DNA from: JBGLNJ01 sp034434835
GTDB lineage: Bacteria; Chloroflexota; Anaerolineae; Fen-1058
Direction: 5' to 3'
Assembly (NCBI GenBank): GCA_034434835.1
Contig: DAOTXX010000076.1
Span: 1 to 64,000, forward strand
DNA: 64,000 nucleotides
The notes below the pieces were generated by a model that did no database searches, was not told the DNA's origin, and saw nothing but the letters and a program-made list of their open reading frames with translations. Below are positions 37,183 through 45,688 of the stretch, piece by piece. Positions within the stretch are counted from its first letter, which is position 1; the number at the start of each line of letters is the position of its first letter. Both the position numbers and the translations under genes were made by a program.

Positions 37183-38898
37183 TTACGCGGGGTCCGATTT
37201 TTTCTGCGCGGCTTGCTTCTCTTCGGCGGCCAACTGCCGCCGCAAGATTTTGCCGATCATGGTCTTGGGAAGCGAGTCGCGGAACTCGATGAGGGTGGGC
37301 CGCTTGAACGCCGCGAGGCGTTCGCGGCAAAACTCGATGATCTCTTCGGCGGTCGCAGTCTGGCCGGGCGCAAGGACGATAAAGGCTTTCACCGTCTCGC
37401 CACGATACTGGTCAGCCACGCCCACCACGGCTGCCTCCAAGACCTTGGGGTGTTGGTACAGGACTTCTTCGACGTCGCGTGGGTAGATGTTGTACCCCCC
37501 TGCGATAATCATATCCTTCTTGCGGTCCACGATCCTGAAATAGCCATCCTGATCCATCACCGCAATATCGCCTGTGTACAGCCAACCCTTGCGCAGCGCG
37601 AGCTGGGTCTCGTCGGGTCTGTTCCAATACCCTTTCATCACCTGCGGCCCCTTGACGATCAACTCGCCCGGCTCGCCGGGCGGCAATTCGATCGTGCCCG
37701 TTTCGACATCCACGATCTTGCTGTCGGTGTCTGGGAACGGGATGCCGATCGTGCCGATGCGATTTTCGCCAAAGAGCGGATTGTCGTGCGTGACGGGCGT
37801 GGCTTCGGAGAGGCCATAGCCTTCGATCAGACGCGCGCCAGTCAGTGACTGGAATTTGAGCTGGACTTCGACCGGCAGCGGCGCCGCGCCGCTCAGGCAC
37901 GCTTTGATGCACCGGATGTTGTACTTGCTCAACTCTGGATAGTTGATGACGGCGGTGTACATGGTGGGAACGCCAGGGAAGAACGTTGGCTGGTGGCGGT
38001 CAATGGACTTGAGCAAGTGCTCGAGGTTGCGCGGGTCAGGGATGAGGATCATGGGCATTTTCTGGAGGATCGCGTTGTTCATGCACACGGTCATGGCGTA
38101 CGAGTGATAGAGAGGCAGCGCGACGATCGTCGCGTCGGGCGGTTCCTTGGGCACGTTGGCGACCCATTCCTTGCACTGAAAGGCGTTGGTGACGACATTC
38201 TTGTGCGTGATCTCGGCCGCTTTGGGCACGCCGGTCGTTCCGCCGGTATATAACAACACTGCCGTGTCTTCCGGTTTCACCTCGACGTTGGGGGGCGTGG
38301 CGGGCGCGCTGGCGAGGACATCCTGGAACCAATGCTCGTCCAAGCCAATCGTCACGCGATGCCCATCCTTCTCTTCGACGAACTGCTCAAAGACTGCCTT
38401 GAGGCGCGGCGGATAATACTCTTTGATGCTCGTCACGATGACGTTCTTGAGTTTGGTGTTGGGGCGCACCATCCGCACGTGCGGATACAATCGCGAAAGA
38501 CAAATGATGGTCTCGGCGCCGGAATCGTTCAATTGGAATTCCAGCTCGCGGGGCACGTACATGGGATTGTTCGGCGCGACAATCGCCCCCGCCTTGAAGG
38601 CGGCGTAGTAGGCAATGATGTACTGCGGGCAATTCGGCAGGTAGAGTGCCACGCGGTCGCCTTTCTTGACGCCGAGCGTGAGCAGCGCGTTTGCCAGCCG
38701 ATTGACCTGTTCGTTCAATTCTTGGTACGAGAGTTGGGCGTCCAAGAGTTCACCGCTGACGACTCCGCCGAAAATCGTCGCCGTGATCTCTGGCGAGTGG
38801 CGGGCGACATCCTCCAGGAAATAATGCATGGGACGATCGGGGTAGTCAATGTGCGCGCGGACGCCGGGTTCATAGTGCTTGAGCCAGGGCTTTTCCAT
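37183..38898 (-). CDS. acyl-CoA synthetase (AMP-forming)
   Basis: 571 residues. It activates a carboxylic acid to its CoA thioester through an acyl-adenylate. The AMP-binding motif is VLLYTGGTTGVPKAAEITH. A5 is IEGYGLSEATPVTH, A7/A8 are GWLYTGDIAVMDQDGYFRIVDRKKDMIIAGG, and the A10 lysine is in LPKTMIGKILRR. The length fits long- or medium-chain FadD-like enzymes, but specificity is not readable. As first gene of the minus-strand locus, ahead of the transporter and the C4-acid enzymes, it is the natural activating step. A strong RBS (AAGGAGG) precedes the ATG. Confidence 0.92.
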   Translation of the reverse strand: MEKPWLKHYEPGVRAHIDYPDRPMHYFLEDVARHSPEITATIFGGVVSGELLDAQLSYQELNEQVNRLANALLTLGVKKGDRVALYLPNCPQYIIAYYAAFKAGAIVAPNNPMYVPRELEFQLNDSGAETIICLSRLYPHVRMVRPNTKLKNVIVTSIKEYYPPRLKAVFEQFVEEKDGHRVTIGLDEHWFQDVLASAPATPPNVEVKPEDTAVLLYTGGTTGVPKAAEITHKNVVTNAFQCKEWVANVPKEPPDATIVALPLYHSYAMTVCMNNAILQKMPMILIPDPRNLEHLLKSIDRHQPTFFPGVPTMYTAVINYPELSKYNIRCIKACLSGAAPLPVEVQLKFQSLTGARLIEGYGLSEATPVTHDNPLFGENRIGTIGIPFPDTDSKIVDVETGTIELPPGEPGELIVKGPQVMKGYWNRPDETQLALRKGWLYTGDIAVMDQDGYFRIVDRKKDMIIAGGYNIYPRDVEEVLYQHPKVLEAAVVGVADQYRGETVKAFIVLAPGQTATAEEIIEFCRERLAAFKRPTLIEFRDSLPKTMIGKILRRQLAAEEKQAAQKKSDPA

Positions 38899-39149
38899 GT
38901 TCAGCCTCCTTGTAGAGATATAGCGACCATGGGTCGCGGTCTGGAAACCACTATGGCTTGCCGACAGGCGCGAGCAGGGGTGGATAGGATGATGCTCGGC
39001 GCGGCTTATCGAACGTGTGGGGAAACAGTTCCTTGTGATTCAATCGTAATCCAGAACCGAGGGGTTGTATATCCATAGTTCGAGGGATTTTTTCGGCGGA
39101 TCGAATCAGTAAAACCAGGGAGCGAGGCCAGATAGGGGGATAGAAGAGT

Positions 39150-39196
39150 TTGACAACTTGCCCAACAGGAGTAGAATTCAAATTGTTGGGCAAGTT
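39150..39196 (+). promoter_or_regulatory. sigma70-type promoter and palindromic operator of LuxR paralogue 2
   Basis: -35 TTGACA (39150-39155), 16-base spacer, -10 TAGAAT (39172-39177). A perfect 13-bp inverted repeat AACTTGCCCAACA (39155-39167) / TGTTGGGCAAGTT (39184-39196) brackets the -10 box. The core CCCAACAG...GTA-n-AATTCAA...TGTTGGG is shared with the promoter at 9631-9677, while the outer bases changed on both arms together. The rest of the gap 38899-39216 holds no gene; a short GCGACC-atg-GGTCGC palindrome is at 38923-38937. Confidence 0.78.
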
Positions 39197-39216
39197 TCCT
39201 CGCTTTGGGATGCTCC

Positions 39217-42200
39217 ATGCGAAAACGCAAGCCTATCGTAAAAAACGATCTGTTGCTGCCCGATGGGGAGACGGCGGGAGCATCTAATCCGGTGCAGGTT
39301 GGCTCGCGGCGATGGTATGCCTGGCTGGCGGACAACTCGAGCTTTATCTTCCAGGGAGGCGCGGGGCACTTGACCGCGCGACGCGAGACCCGGCGAGGCA
39401 TCCCGTATTGGTACGCCTATCGTTCGCGCGAAGGCAAATTCCTCAAGACCTATTTGGGCAAATCGTCCGAGCTGACTGTGGAACGCCTCGAGCAAGCCTG
39501 CGCGCGCCTGGCCGGGCAGACAGCATTGCCCTGCCTCTCCGGTCACTCTGATTCTGTGGAGTGGATGTCTGTGCTGGATCATCCGCTGGCCGGGGGGATG
39601 GCTGCCTCTGAAAAGGCAGAGATGGATCTGTCTTTCATGCCCCTCACCAAGATTCATCCGCCCGCTTTGCCCCAAAAACTCGTCGCGCGCCCGCGGCTGA
39701 CGCAACGGATCAATGCACCGATCACCCTACTCACTGCGCCGAGCGGCTTTGGCAAGACGACGCTGCTGAATGAATGGCGGCAGACCTGCGGCATGCCGGT
39801 GGTGTGGGTCTCTTTGGATGGAAACGACAACCATCCCTTGCGCTTTTGGTCTACCATGACCGCCGCTTTGCAAACGCTCCATCCCCACTTTGATCAAGAC
39901 CTGCTCCCTCATCTTCGCCCACTTTCATCCACGGACCTCTGCGAGGTTGTCGTCAATCTCACGAATGTGATCGTCCGAATCACGAGCGCGCCGGGTTCCT
40001 TTTCCCGGTTCGGGTTGATTTTGGACGACTATCATCACATTCAAGACAAGGAGATTCACGCCTCTGTCCAGTTTTGGTTGGAGCACTTGCCGCCGGCGCT
40101 GCAATTGGTCATTTCGAGTCACACCAAGCCGCCGCTGGCCTTGGGACACCTGCGGGCCAGGGGCATGGTAGCGGAGCTGGAGACCGAGGATTTACGCTTT
40201 ACGTTGGAGGAAGGGATTGGTTTTTTGTCGCAATACGCCCAGGAGCATCCCATAGCCTATAGCGACATGCAGTCGCTCATCAAGCATACGGAAGGATGGG
40301 TGACCGGCCTCACGCTCGCGGCTCTCGCGTTGAACCTGCCTGGCGATCGGCGTCAATTCCTGATGGCGTTCAGCGGGGCGCACCCCTATCTGCGCGAATA
40401 TTTCATCGAGAGCGTCTTGTCTCGTCAGCCGGACTCGGTACAGGCCTTTCTGCTCAAAACGGCGATCTTGAAACATCTGACTGGGCCTTTGTGCGACGCC
40501 GTGACCGGACGAACAGATGGGGCCGAGATGCTGTCACGCTTGTGGCAGGAGAATCTGTTCCTGGTGCGCCTGGAGGAACCGAATTGGTATCGCTATCATG
40601 ACTTGTTCGCCGAGGCACTCTACAGTCAATTGCAGCAGCAGTTCCTTGACGAGATTCCCCATCTGCATCGTCGAGCGGCGGAATGGTACCGAACGCAAAA
40701 CGCACCTGATGATGCCGTGTATCATTTACTGGCGATTGAAGCGTGGGAGGAAGCGGCTGCTCTGATTGAGGACATGGTGCTGCGCGAGTTGGAGCAGTTT
40801 GGCGATTACTCGCGGCTGCTGCGCTGGCTGCTCCAATTGCCGGAAACCGTCGTGCAGCAACACAAGACCCTCTTGCGGGTGTACGTGCGGGTGGCGGCGC
40901 TTGATCTCTCGCGCATGGAGGTCAAGCAAATTCTGACGCGCGTTGAGGCCAACATCCTGCGCAAGCCGGTGGCGGACCGGACTGCGGACGAGCAGTCCGT
41001 GTTAGCAGAAATTCAGCGGATTCGTCAGCTTTGGATGACGGGCGACGCGGAGCTGGTGCCGTTGTCGAGAACAGGTGAGCATGACGACGTGTGGCAAATG
41101 TTGGACGGGATCGTGACCTATGCGCGCTACGTCCGGCGCGATTGTGACAAGGCGGAAACGGTGGCGCGCGAACTGTACGAGATGGCTCGAACGCGGTCGC
41201 ATCTGTACGTCATGCTGATCGCAGGTGGAAGCCTGGTCTATTTCCTGTTACTGCGCGGGCAGCTCCGGCGCGCGGAGGGGATTGCGCGCGAGGCCCTGCA
41301 ACAGGCCCTGGCGCAACGCGGCAAATTGCCAGAATCGGCGAGTGTGCCGCTCACCATGTTGAGCCGGGTGTGTTACGAGAGAAATCAATTGGCCCAGGCG
41401 CATCAACTCTTGCTGCGCGCCGCGGAGGTAGACCCAAATCCTACCAGCTCGAATATGCCGATCATGGAAGCCATTCAGCGCGCCAAGCTCGAGTTTGCCC
41501 AAGGCGATGGCGCGGCTGCCCTGGCGACCCTCCAGGCCGCGCGCGAATTGGATGCCCGGCACCCCGCTGGCCTGTATCGCGATCGGGATTTGATCGCGTA
41601 TCAGGCGTGGTTCTATGTGCGCCAGGGCGATTGCGCCAGCGCAGAACGCTTGTTGAGCGAAGCGGGCGAGAGCGAAGCGCACGCATTTCTAACCCTCGTC
41701 CGAGCCGCACTCTGGCTGGAACAAAAACAACTAGCCGAGGCAGCCGATCTCTTGCGCGATCTGATCGGGCGATATCCCCAGGGGCTTTACCTCGAACCGA
41801 CCCTGGGCGCGCGCATCTTGTTGGCTCTCGCGCTCTTTGAACAGCGCCAAGTCAATCCTGCGCGCCAGTTGATGGCAGGCGCCATCCGGCTTGCTTGCCC
41901 CGAAGGTTCCCTCCGCCCGTTCTTGGACTATGGCCGCTCCAGCGCGGCCCTCCTCAATCTGGTGCTGCATACGTCGAATCTCACGGCCGAAGCCCAGTCC
42001 TTTGTGAGGCAAATCCTGCGAGCATCAGGAGGCGGCGAGGGAGCGCCCAAACCTCTGCCCAAAGCAGAGCTGGCAGCGCTGTCCACTGCCGCGTCCATCA
42101 CCGCGCGCGAGCAACAAGTGCTGCAGTTGGTGAGCGCGGGGTTGTCCAATCGGGAGATTGCCGAGCAGTTTTCGTTCGCAGAGAGCACAGTCAAGACCCA

Positions 42201-42282
42201 CCTGAAAAACATTTATCGCAAGCTCGGTGTGAACAGCCGGACGCGAGCCATCGCGCAGGCGCAGGCGTTGAAGTTAGTGTAG
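39217..42282 (+). CDS. MalT-like LuxR-family transcriptional regulator (STAND ATPase), paralogue 2
   Basis: 1021 residues from ATG 39217. The product begins MRKRKPIV, which aligns with MRKPNKPLL of paralogue 1; the TTG at 39205 is rejected. It has the same order as the gene at 6554-9607: a basic N-terminal domain (GIPYWYAYRSREGKFLKTYLG), STAND NTPase with APSGFGKTT, LILDDYHH and DLFAEAL, TPR-like repeats, and a C-terminal HTH (TAREQQVLQLVSAGLSNREIA). The two are clearly products of a duplication. The gene is oriented away from the minus-strand acid-catabolic locus, which it may control. Confidence 0.92.
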   Translation: MRKRKPIVKNDLLLPDGETAGASNPVQVGSRRWYAWLADNSSFIFQGGAGHLTARRETRRGIPYWYAYRSREGKFLKTYLGKSSELTVERLEQACARLAGQTALPCLSGHSDSVEWMSVLDHPLAGGMAASEKAEMDLSFMPLTKIHPPALPQKLVARPRLTQRINAPITLLTAPSGFGKTTLLNEWRQTCGMPVVWVSLDGNDNHPLRFWSTMTAALQTLHPHFDQDLLPHLRPLSSTDLCEVVVNLTNVIVRITSAPGSFSRFGLILDDYHHIQDKEIHASVQFWLEHLPPALQLVISSHTKPPLALGHLRARGMVAELETEDLRFTLEEGIGFLSQYAQEHPIAYSDMQSLIKHTEGWVTGLTLAALALNLPGDRRQFLMAFSGAHPYLREYFIESVLSRQPDSVQAFLLKTAILKHLTGPLCDAVTGRTDGAEMLSRLWQENLFLVRLEEPNWYRYHDLFAEALYSQLQQQFLDEIPHLHRRAAEWYRTQNAPDDAVYHLLAIEAWEEAAALIEDMVLRELEQFGDYSRLLRWLLQLPETVVQQHKTLLRVYVRVAALDLSRMEVKQILTRVEANILRKPVADRTADEQSVLAEIQRIRQLWMTGDAELVPLSRTGEHDDVWQMLDGIVTYARYVRRDCDKAETVARELYEMARTRSHLYVMLIAGGSLVYFLLLRGQLRRAEGIAREALQQALAQRGKLPESASVPLTMLSRVCYERNQLAQAHQLLLRAAEVDPNPTSSNMPIMEAIQRAKLEFAQGDGAAALATLQAARELDARHPAGLYRDRDLIAYQAWFYVRQGDCASAERLLSEAGESEAHAFLTLVRAALWLEQKQLAEAADLLRDLIGRYPQGLYLEPTLGARILLALALFEQRQVNPARQLMAGAIRLACPEGSLRPFLDYGRSSAALLNLVLHTSNLTAEAQSFVRQILRASGGGEGAPKPLPKAELAALSTAASITAREQQVLQLVSAGLSNREIAEQFSFAESTVKTHLKNIYRKLGVNSRTRAIAQAQALKLV

Positions 42283-42520
42283 CTGGACCGGGGATAGGGC
42301 CAGGTTGTTGCTTGACTCGAAGCGCAAGCCCCCGCCTCTGGCGGGGAGACTCCCAGATGCTCGTCATTGCAAGATGTTCGTGTCAGACACGGAGGCTATC
42401 AAAGCTTTGCAGGTGCTGCACTTTGGGCTTGTTGGGTCAGGACGGTGGTGGCCTACATGCAATATCATGGTGTTTTGACTGCGGCGTAGAGTGCATCGCA
42501 TGGTGTTTTTCAGGCGGCGA

Positions 42521-43708
42521 TCATCTATCAAGCCCATATGTTCCGGCCAGCCCTAGTATCAGGCACGCCACTGCTGTTACGGCCAACATCGGTTGGATGC
42601 CAATCGCTGCGGCAATCACGCCGCTGAACGCCGGCCCGGCGAACATGCCGATGGCGTACACCGATTGATGCAGGCCCATCGCGGTGCTGCGCTCGGCGTT
42701 GCTCACATGTTCGATGCTCATGCCCATCAGCACCGGGTAGCCAATGCCTTGCGCCAATCCCATGATAGCTTGAGCAATCGCCAAAACGACGAGCCAAGAC
42801 GACAGCGCCGCAATGACAATGCCTACAAACATCATCACAAAGCTGGCGATGACCAACCGCTGCCCGCGAATCTTGCTGGCCATGGATGATGCCCACAGGT
42901 TACCACTTGCCATCAGCGCAATACTGAGGGTCGCCAACAGACTTTGAGTGATCCCCGTCCCACCAAGCTGTTTAACCAGCACCGACATAAATCCCAAACT
43001 GATCGCCCAGTGGGCATATTGTCCGACTGCGCTCAACAGCGAGGGAATGAGTACGTCACGTCGCACAACGAGGCGACCGATGCCTCCCACCGAAGGTCGC
43101 GCGGGCGGGCGGCGGATTTCGCTGATGGTTGCCATGATGATGATGGACAGAGCGGCAATGCCAGTTGCGACAAAGAAGGGGAGTGAGTATCCGCCCAGAT
43201 CATTGAGCGCCCCCGTTACCGAGGTCGCCAGCACCCGCCCAACCGAGTTGAACAGCGTGAGTAATGCGCTGGCTTTGACGGCCTCTTTAGGTGGGAACAA
43301 CGCGCTGAATCCCACGACGAGCGGCACCCACACCCCGGCCGAGAGTCCCGTCACCGTGCGGCCAATTGCCAAGCCGTTCACCGAATCGGTCGTCCCCATG
43401 ATCCATGCGCCCAGGCCGGCCAGCCCCAGACCGATCAGGATGAATGGCTTGCGCCAACCGACCCAATCGGCGACGATGCCCAGCGGCAGGCGAATGATCG
43501 CTTGCCACAAGCCAAACATCGAAAGCACCACACCCACCACAGCCAAGTCATTTGCCTTACTTTGAACATAGGTGGGCAACGTGGGTAGATAGATGTACTG
43601 TGCCATCCAAAACAAGAATACGGACACGGAGTACAAGCCAATGGTCAACCGGCGGCTGGGGATGCCCAATGCGACGGGTTCATTGGGTCTTGCTGTAGGT
43701 TCGATCAT
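42521..43708 (-). CDS. MFS transporter
   Basis: 395 residues, about 12 predicted membrane helices. The loop 2-3 motif is read as RLPLGIVADWVGWRKPFI (the G-x-x-x-D-x-x-G-R/W-R/K pattern), and a weaker repeat lies after helix 8. It exchanges a small solute by proton coupling; direction and ligand cannot be told. It follows the IclR gene by 18 bases in the same direction and is probably its regulated target. The gap 42283-42520 contains only a small CCCCGCC-TCT-GGCGGGG hairpin at 42330-42346. Confidence 0.88.
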   Translation of the reverse strand: MIEPTARPNEPVALGIPSRRLTIGLYSVSVFLFWMAQYIYLPTLPTYVQSKANDLAVVGVVLSMFGLWQAIIRLPLGIVADWVGWRKPFILIGLGLAGLGAWIMGTTDSVNGLAIGRTVTGLSAGVWVPLVVGFSALFPPKEAVKASALLTLFNSVGRVLATSVTGALNDLGGYSLPFFVATGIAALSIIIMATISEIRRPPARPSVGGIGRLVVRRDVLIPSLLSAVGQYAHWAISLGFMSVLVKQLGGTGITQSLLATLSIALMASGNLWASSMASKIRGQRLVIASFVMMFVGIVIAALSSWLVVLAIAQAIMGLAQGIGYPVLMGMSIEHVSNAERSTAMGLHQSVYAIGMFAGPAFSGVIAAAIGIQPMLAVTAVACLILGLAGTYGLDR

Positions 43709-43726
43709 TGAACGAGTTGTCTCGTG

Positions 43727-44530
43727 CTATGTGGCTTTTGAACGAGGTGTTGCACTTGAGGCAGGCTGTAGGTGAGCTGTCATGCTGAGTTCTTTGGCAA
43801 TGTCGCGGGCCGATGCTAGTACGGAGGACCCCAACTCGATCAACCGTTCTCGTGTAAGGCGGTAGGCTGGCCCGGCGATGGCGACCGCGGCGATGGGCTG
43901 GCCGGTATTGTCATGGACAGCCGAAGCAACGGCGTTGATGCCTTCCTCCAGTTCCTGTTCGTCAAGCGCAAAGCCGCGTTCTCGAACAACCCGCAAGTCC
44001 TCAAACAGCGCCTCAGGCGAACAGAGTGTTTGTGGCGTGTAAGGCGGCATACCCCGCTGTAAAATCTTGTGCACCGCCGCATCTGGTAGGAGAGCCAAGA
44101 TGGCCTTGCCGGATGCTGTTGCACATGCTGGCAGTCGCTGTCCAATGGCCGCAGCCAATTTGACGCGCTGTGGGCTTTCCAAGACATCCACGAAAACTAC
44201 ATCTGCATCATCCAACACAGCAAGATGAACAGTTTCCTGGTGCTGCTCCAACAGATGGCGCAAGAACGGAGCCGCCACGTGGCGTAGATCATTCTGTTCT
44301 AGTGTGAGGTATGCCATTTGGAGCAGACGGATACCCAGGCGATAGGTGCCAGTCGTCGGATCCCGTTGCACAAAACGTCTATTTTCCAATGTTGCCAATA
44401 AGCGGTGCGTGGTACTCTTGTGGATTCCCACTCGTTCGGCAATCTGAGTCATAGTCAACTTGGGCGTCTGCCGAGAAAAACACAGCAAAACATCTAGAGC
44501 GCGTTCTACGGCGCGGATTGATTCGCTCAT
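43727..44530 (-). CDS. IclR-family transcriptional regulator
   Basis: 267 residues from ATG 44530. The N-terminal winged helix-turn-helix is LTMTQIAERVGIHKSTTHRL and TYRLGIRLLQMAY. The C-terminal effector domain shows LPACATASGKAILALLPD and FALDEQELEEGINAVASAV, both signature segments of IclR proteins. Family members control aromatic or acid catabolism and are often autorepressed. Its promoter lies back-to-back with that of the plus-strand operon starting at 45014, so it probably controls both. The longer frame to 44620 is not used. Confidence 0.92.
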   Translation of the reverse strand: MSESIRAVERALDVLLCFSRQTPKLTMTQIAERVGIHKSTTHRLLATLENRRFVQRDPTTGTYRLGIRLLQMAYLTLEQNDLRHVAAPFLRHLLEQHQETVHLAVLDDADVVFVDVLESPQRVKLAAAIGQRLPACATASGKAILALLPDAAVHKILQRGMPPYTPQTLCSPEALFEDLRVVRERGFALDEQELEEGINAVASAVHDNTGQPIAAVAIAGPAYRLTRERLIELGSSVLASARDIAKELSMTAHLQPASSATPRSKAT

Positions 44531-44591
44531 GGCAACAATTACCTCATGTCTGCTAGGGTAGGTTGCATCAGGCGGAACAGTTTGCTGAACA

Positions 44592-44620
44592 AAAATATCA
44601 CAGAACAAAGATACTGTCAA
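44592..44620 (-). promoter_or_regulatory. promoter of the IclR-family gene
   Basis: On the minus strand: TTGACA (44620-44615), 17-base spacer, TATTTT (44597-44592). The -35 lies only 9 bases from the -35 of the divergent plus-strand promoter at 44630. Confidence 0.6.
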
Positions 44621-44629
44621 GTCAGCCTA

Positions 44630-44684
44630 TTGACAAATGGCTTGAATTATGCTATTCTGTTGCTGTATTATAGTACGAAACTAT
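44630..44684 (+). promoter_or_regulatory. divergent promoter for the 45014 operon with palindromic site
   Basis: TTGACA (44630-44635), 17-base spacer, TATTCT (44653-44658), followed by ATAGT-ACGAA-ACTAT, a short dyad that may be an IclR operator. Transcripts from here would carry a leader of over 300 bases containing two repeat elements before the nitroreductase gene. Confidence 0.55.
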
Positions 44685-44762
44685 GTTTTATTAGATGAAA
44701 CCACTCCAGATGAACAATCCGAGGGCGTCCTTCGCTTGCGCTCAGGATGAACTCCGCGCCCG

Positions 44763-44985
44763 AAGCAATCTCCATGTGGCAAGAATGAGATTGCTTCGGC
44801 CTTTGGTCTCGCAACCCTGGCACCGCCCGCCAGGGCAGGTGTGACAGGCATTGGTGTAAACTTTAGCCCCGGAGTGCGGCCTTCAGGCCGCGTTTTATGC
44901 AGGCTGAAGTCTGCACTCCAACCTTAAGTTGACACGCATGGTGTGACAGGCTGTAGGGATTTACCCACGCTATGTGGGAAATACC
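44763..44985. repeat. composite intergenic repeat, inverted relative to 31805-32031, interrupted by a MITE
   Basis: It contains GAAGCAATCTCC, GAATGAGATTGCTTCG, CTCGCAACCCTGGCACCG, CCAGGGCAGGTGTGACAGG, then the 92-bp MITE, then GTGTGACAGGCTGTAGGGAT and TTACCCACGCTATGTGGG ending in AAATACCC. Apart from the insert, this matches the reverse complement of the right-hand part of the block at 31805-32031. The whole gap 44531-45013 holds no gene. Confidence 0.7.
44849..44940. mobile_element. 92-bp MITE copy 2 with 10-bp target duplication
   Basis: 90 of 92 bases identical to 3667-3758 and exactly the same length. It is flanked by direct repeats GTGTGACAGG at 44839-44848 and 44941-44950. The uninterrupted target is present at 31805-32031 on the other strand (CAGGTGTGACAGG then GGGATTTACCC), so both the element ends and the duplication are fixed by comparison. 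One substitution breaks the GCAGGCT/AGCCTGC hairpin. Confidence 0.9.
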
Positions 44986-45013
44986 CGGAAAATCTTTACA
45001 AGGAGGATAGCGG

Positions 45014-45688
45014 ATGCCTGAAACCTACACTTTGGCAGAAGCGACGATGAAGGTGATCCAAGATCGCCGCAGTATTCGGGAATGGACGGATGAACCGATC
45101 TCCGAGCAAGACCTTGCGATGATTTTGGAAGCAGGTCGGTTGGCGCCATCGGGCGAGAACGCGCAACCCTGGCGTTTCATCATCGTGAAGGATGCCGAGA
45201 CGCGCAAAAAGATAGGCGCGCTGGCCGGTGGTGGAAGCGGTCGCCGCTTTACGGCCGAGTTCGTCACCAATCAGATGCAAGAACGCTTTGCCAGCTTGCA
45301 GGACGAAGCCAAAAAGAAAGCGGCTTTTGAAAAGCTGACGTCGGGCCAGGTATCGGCCTTTCTGGCCAATGCGCCGCTCAATATCGTCGTATGCGGAAAG
45401 AAAGACGTTTGGGACATGCCGCTGGACACGTCGGCTGCCATCGAGAACATGCTCTTGATGATCACGGCACTCGGCCTGGGCGCTTGTTGGGTGATCGCGC
45501 CCTGTATTGATATCCGCGACGAAGAACGCGTCAAGGCGTTGCTCAATATCCCCGAAGGCTTCAAGGCGGTCAGCGTCATTTCGGTGGGGCGGCCTACACG
45601 TCCACACAAACCACGCCCACGCATGCCGATCCATCAACTGGTTTTTTCGGAAAAGTGGGGCGACCCTTACTACAAGGATCAAGCATGA
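45014..45688 (+). CDS. nitroreductase family FMN oxidoreductase
   Basis: 224 residues. The FMN-binding start is VIQDRRSIREWTDEPIS (about 13-29), then LAPSGENAQPWRFIIV (about 42-57). The central LDTSAAIENMLLMITALGLGACWVIAP segment and C-terminal AVSVISVGRPTRPHKPRPR are typical of NfsB/NOX-like enzymes that reduce quinones, nitro groups or enones. A strong RBS (AAGGAGGATAGCGG) precedes the ATG. It is first in the 45014 operon; the next gene overlaps it by 4 bases. Confidence 0.9.
   Translation: MPETYTLAEATMKVIQDRRSIREWTDEPISEQDLAMILEAGRLAPSGENAQPWRFIIVKDAETRKKIGALAGGGSGRRFTAEFVTNQMQERFASLQDEAKKKAAFEKLTSGQVSAFLANAPLNIVVCGKKDVWDMPLDTSAAIENMLLMITALGLGACWVIAPCIDIRDEERVKALLNIPEGFKAVSVISVGRPTRPHKPRPRMPIHQLVFSEKWGDPYYKDQA

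Noticed and set aside
39217..39520. Phage integrase arm domain or full recombinase at the start of the LuxR genes
   Set aside because: No catalytic recombinase domain follows; the rest is a STAND ATPase with LuxR HTH. Only a small domain similarity is possible.
42283..42520. tRNA or small RNA gene between LuxR and MFS genes
   Set aside because: No cloverleaf or T-loop pattern was found; only a 7-bp GC hairpin without T-tract.
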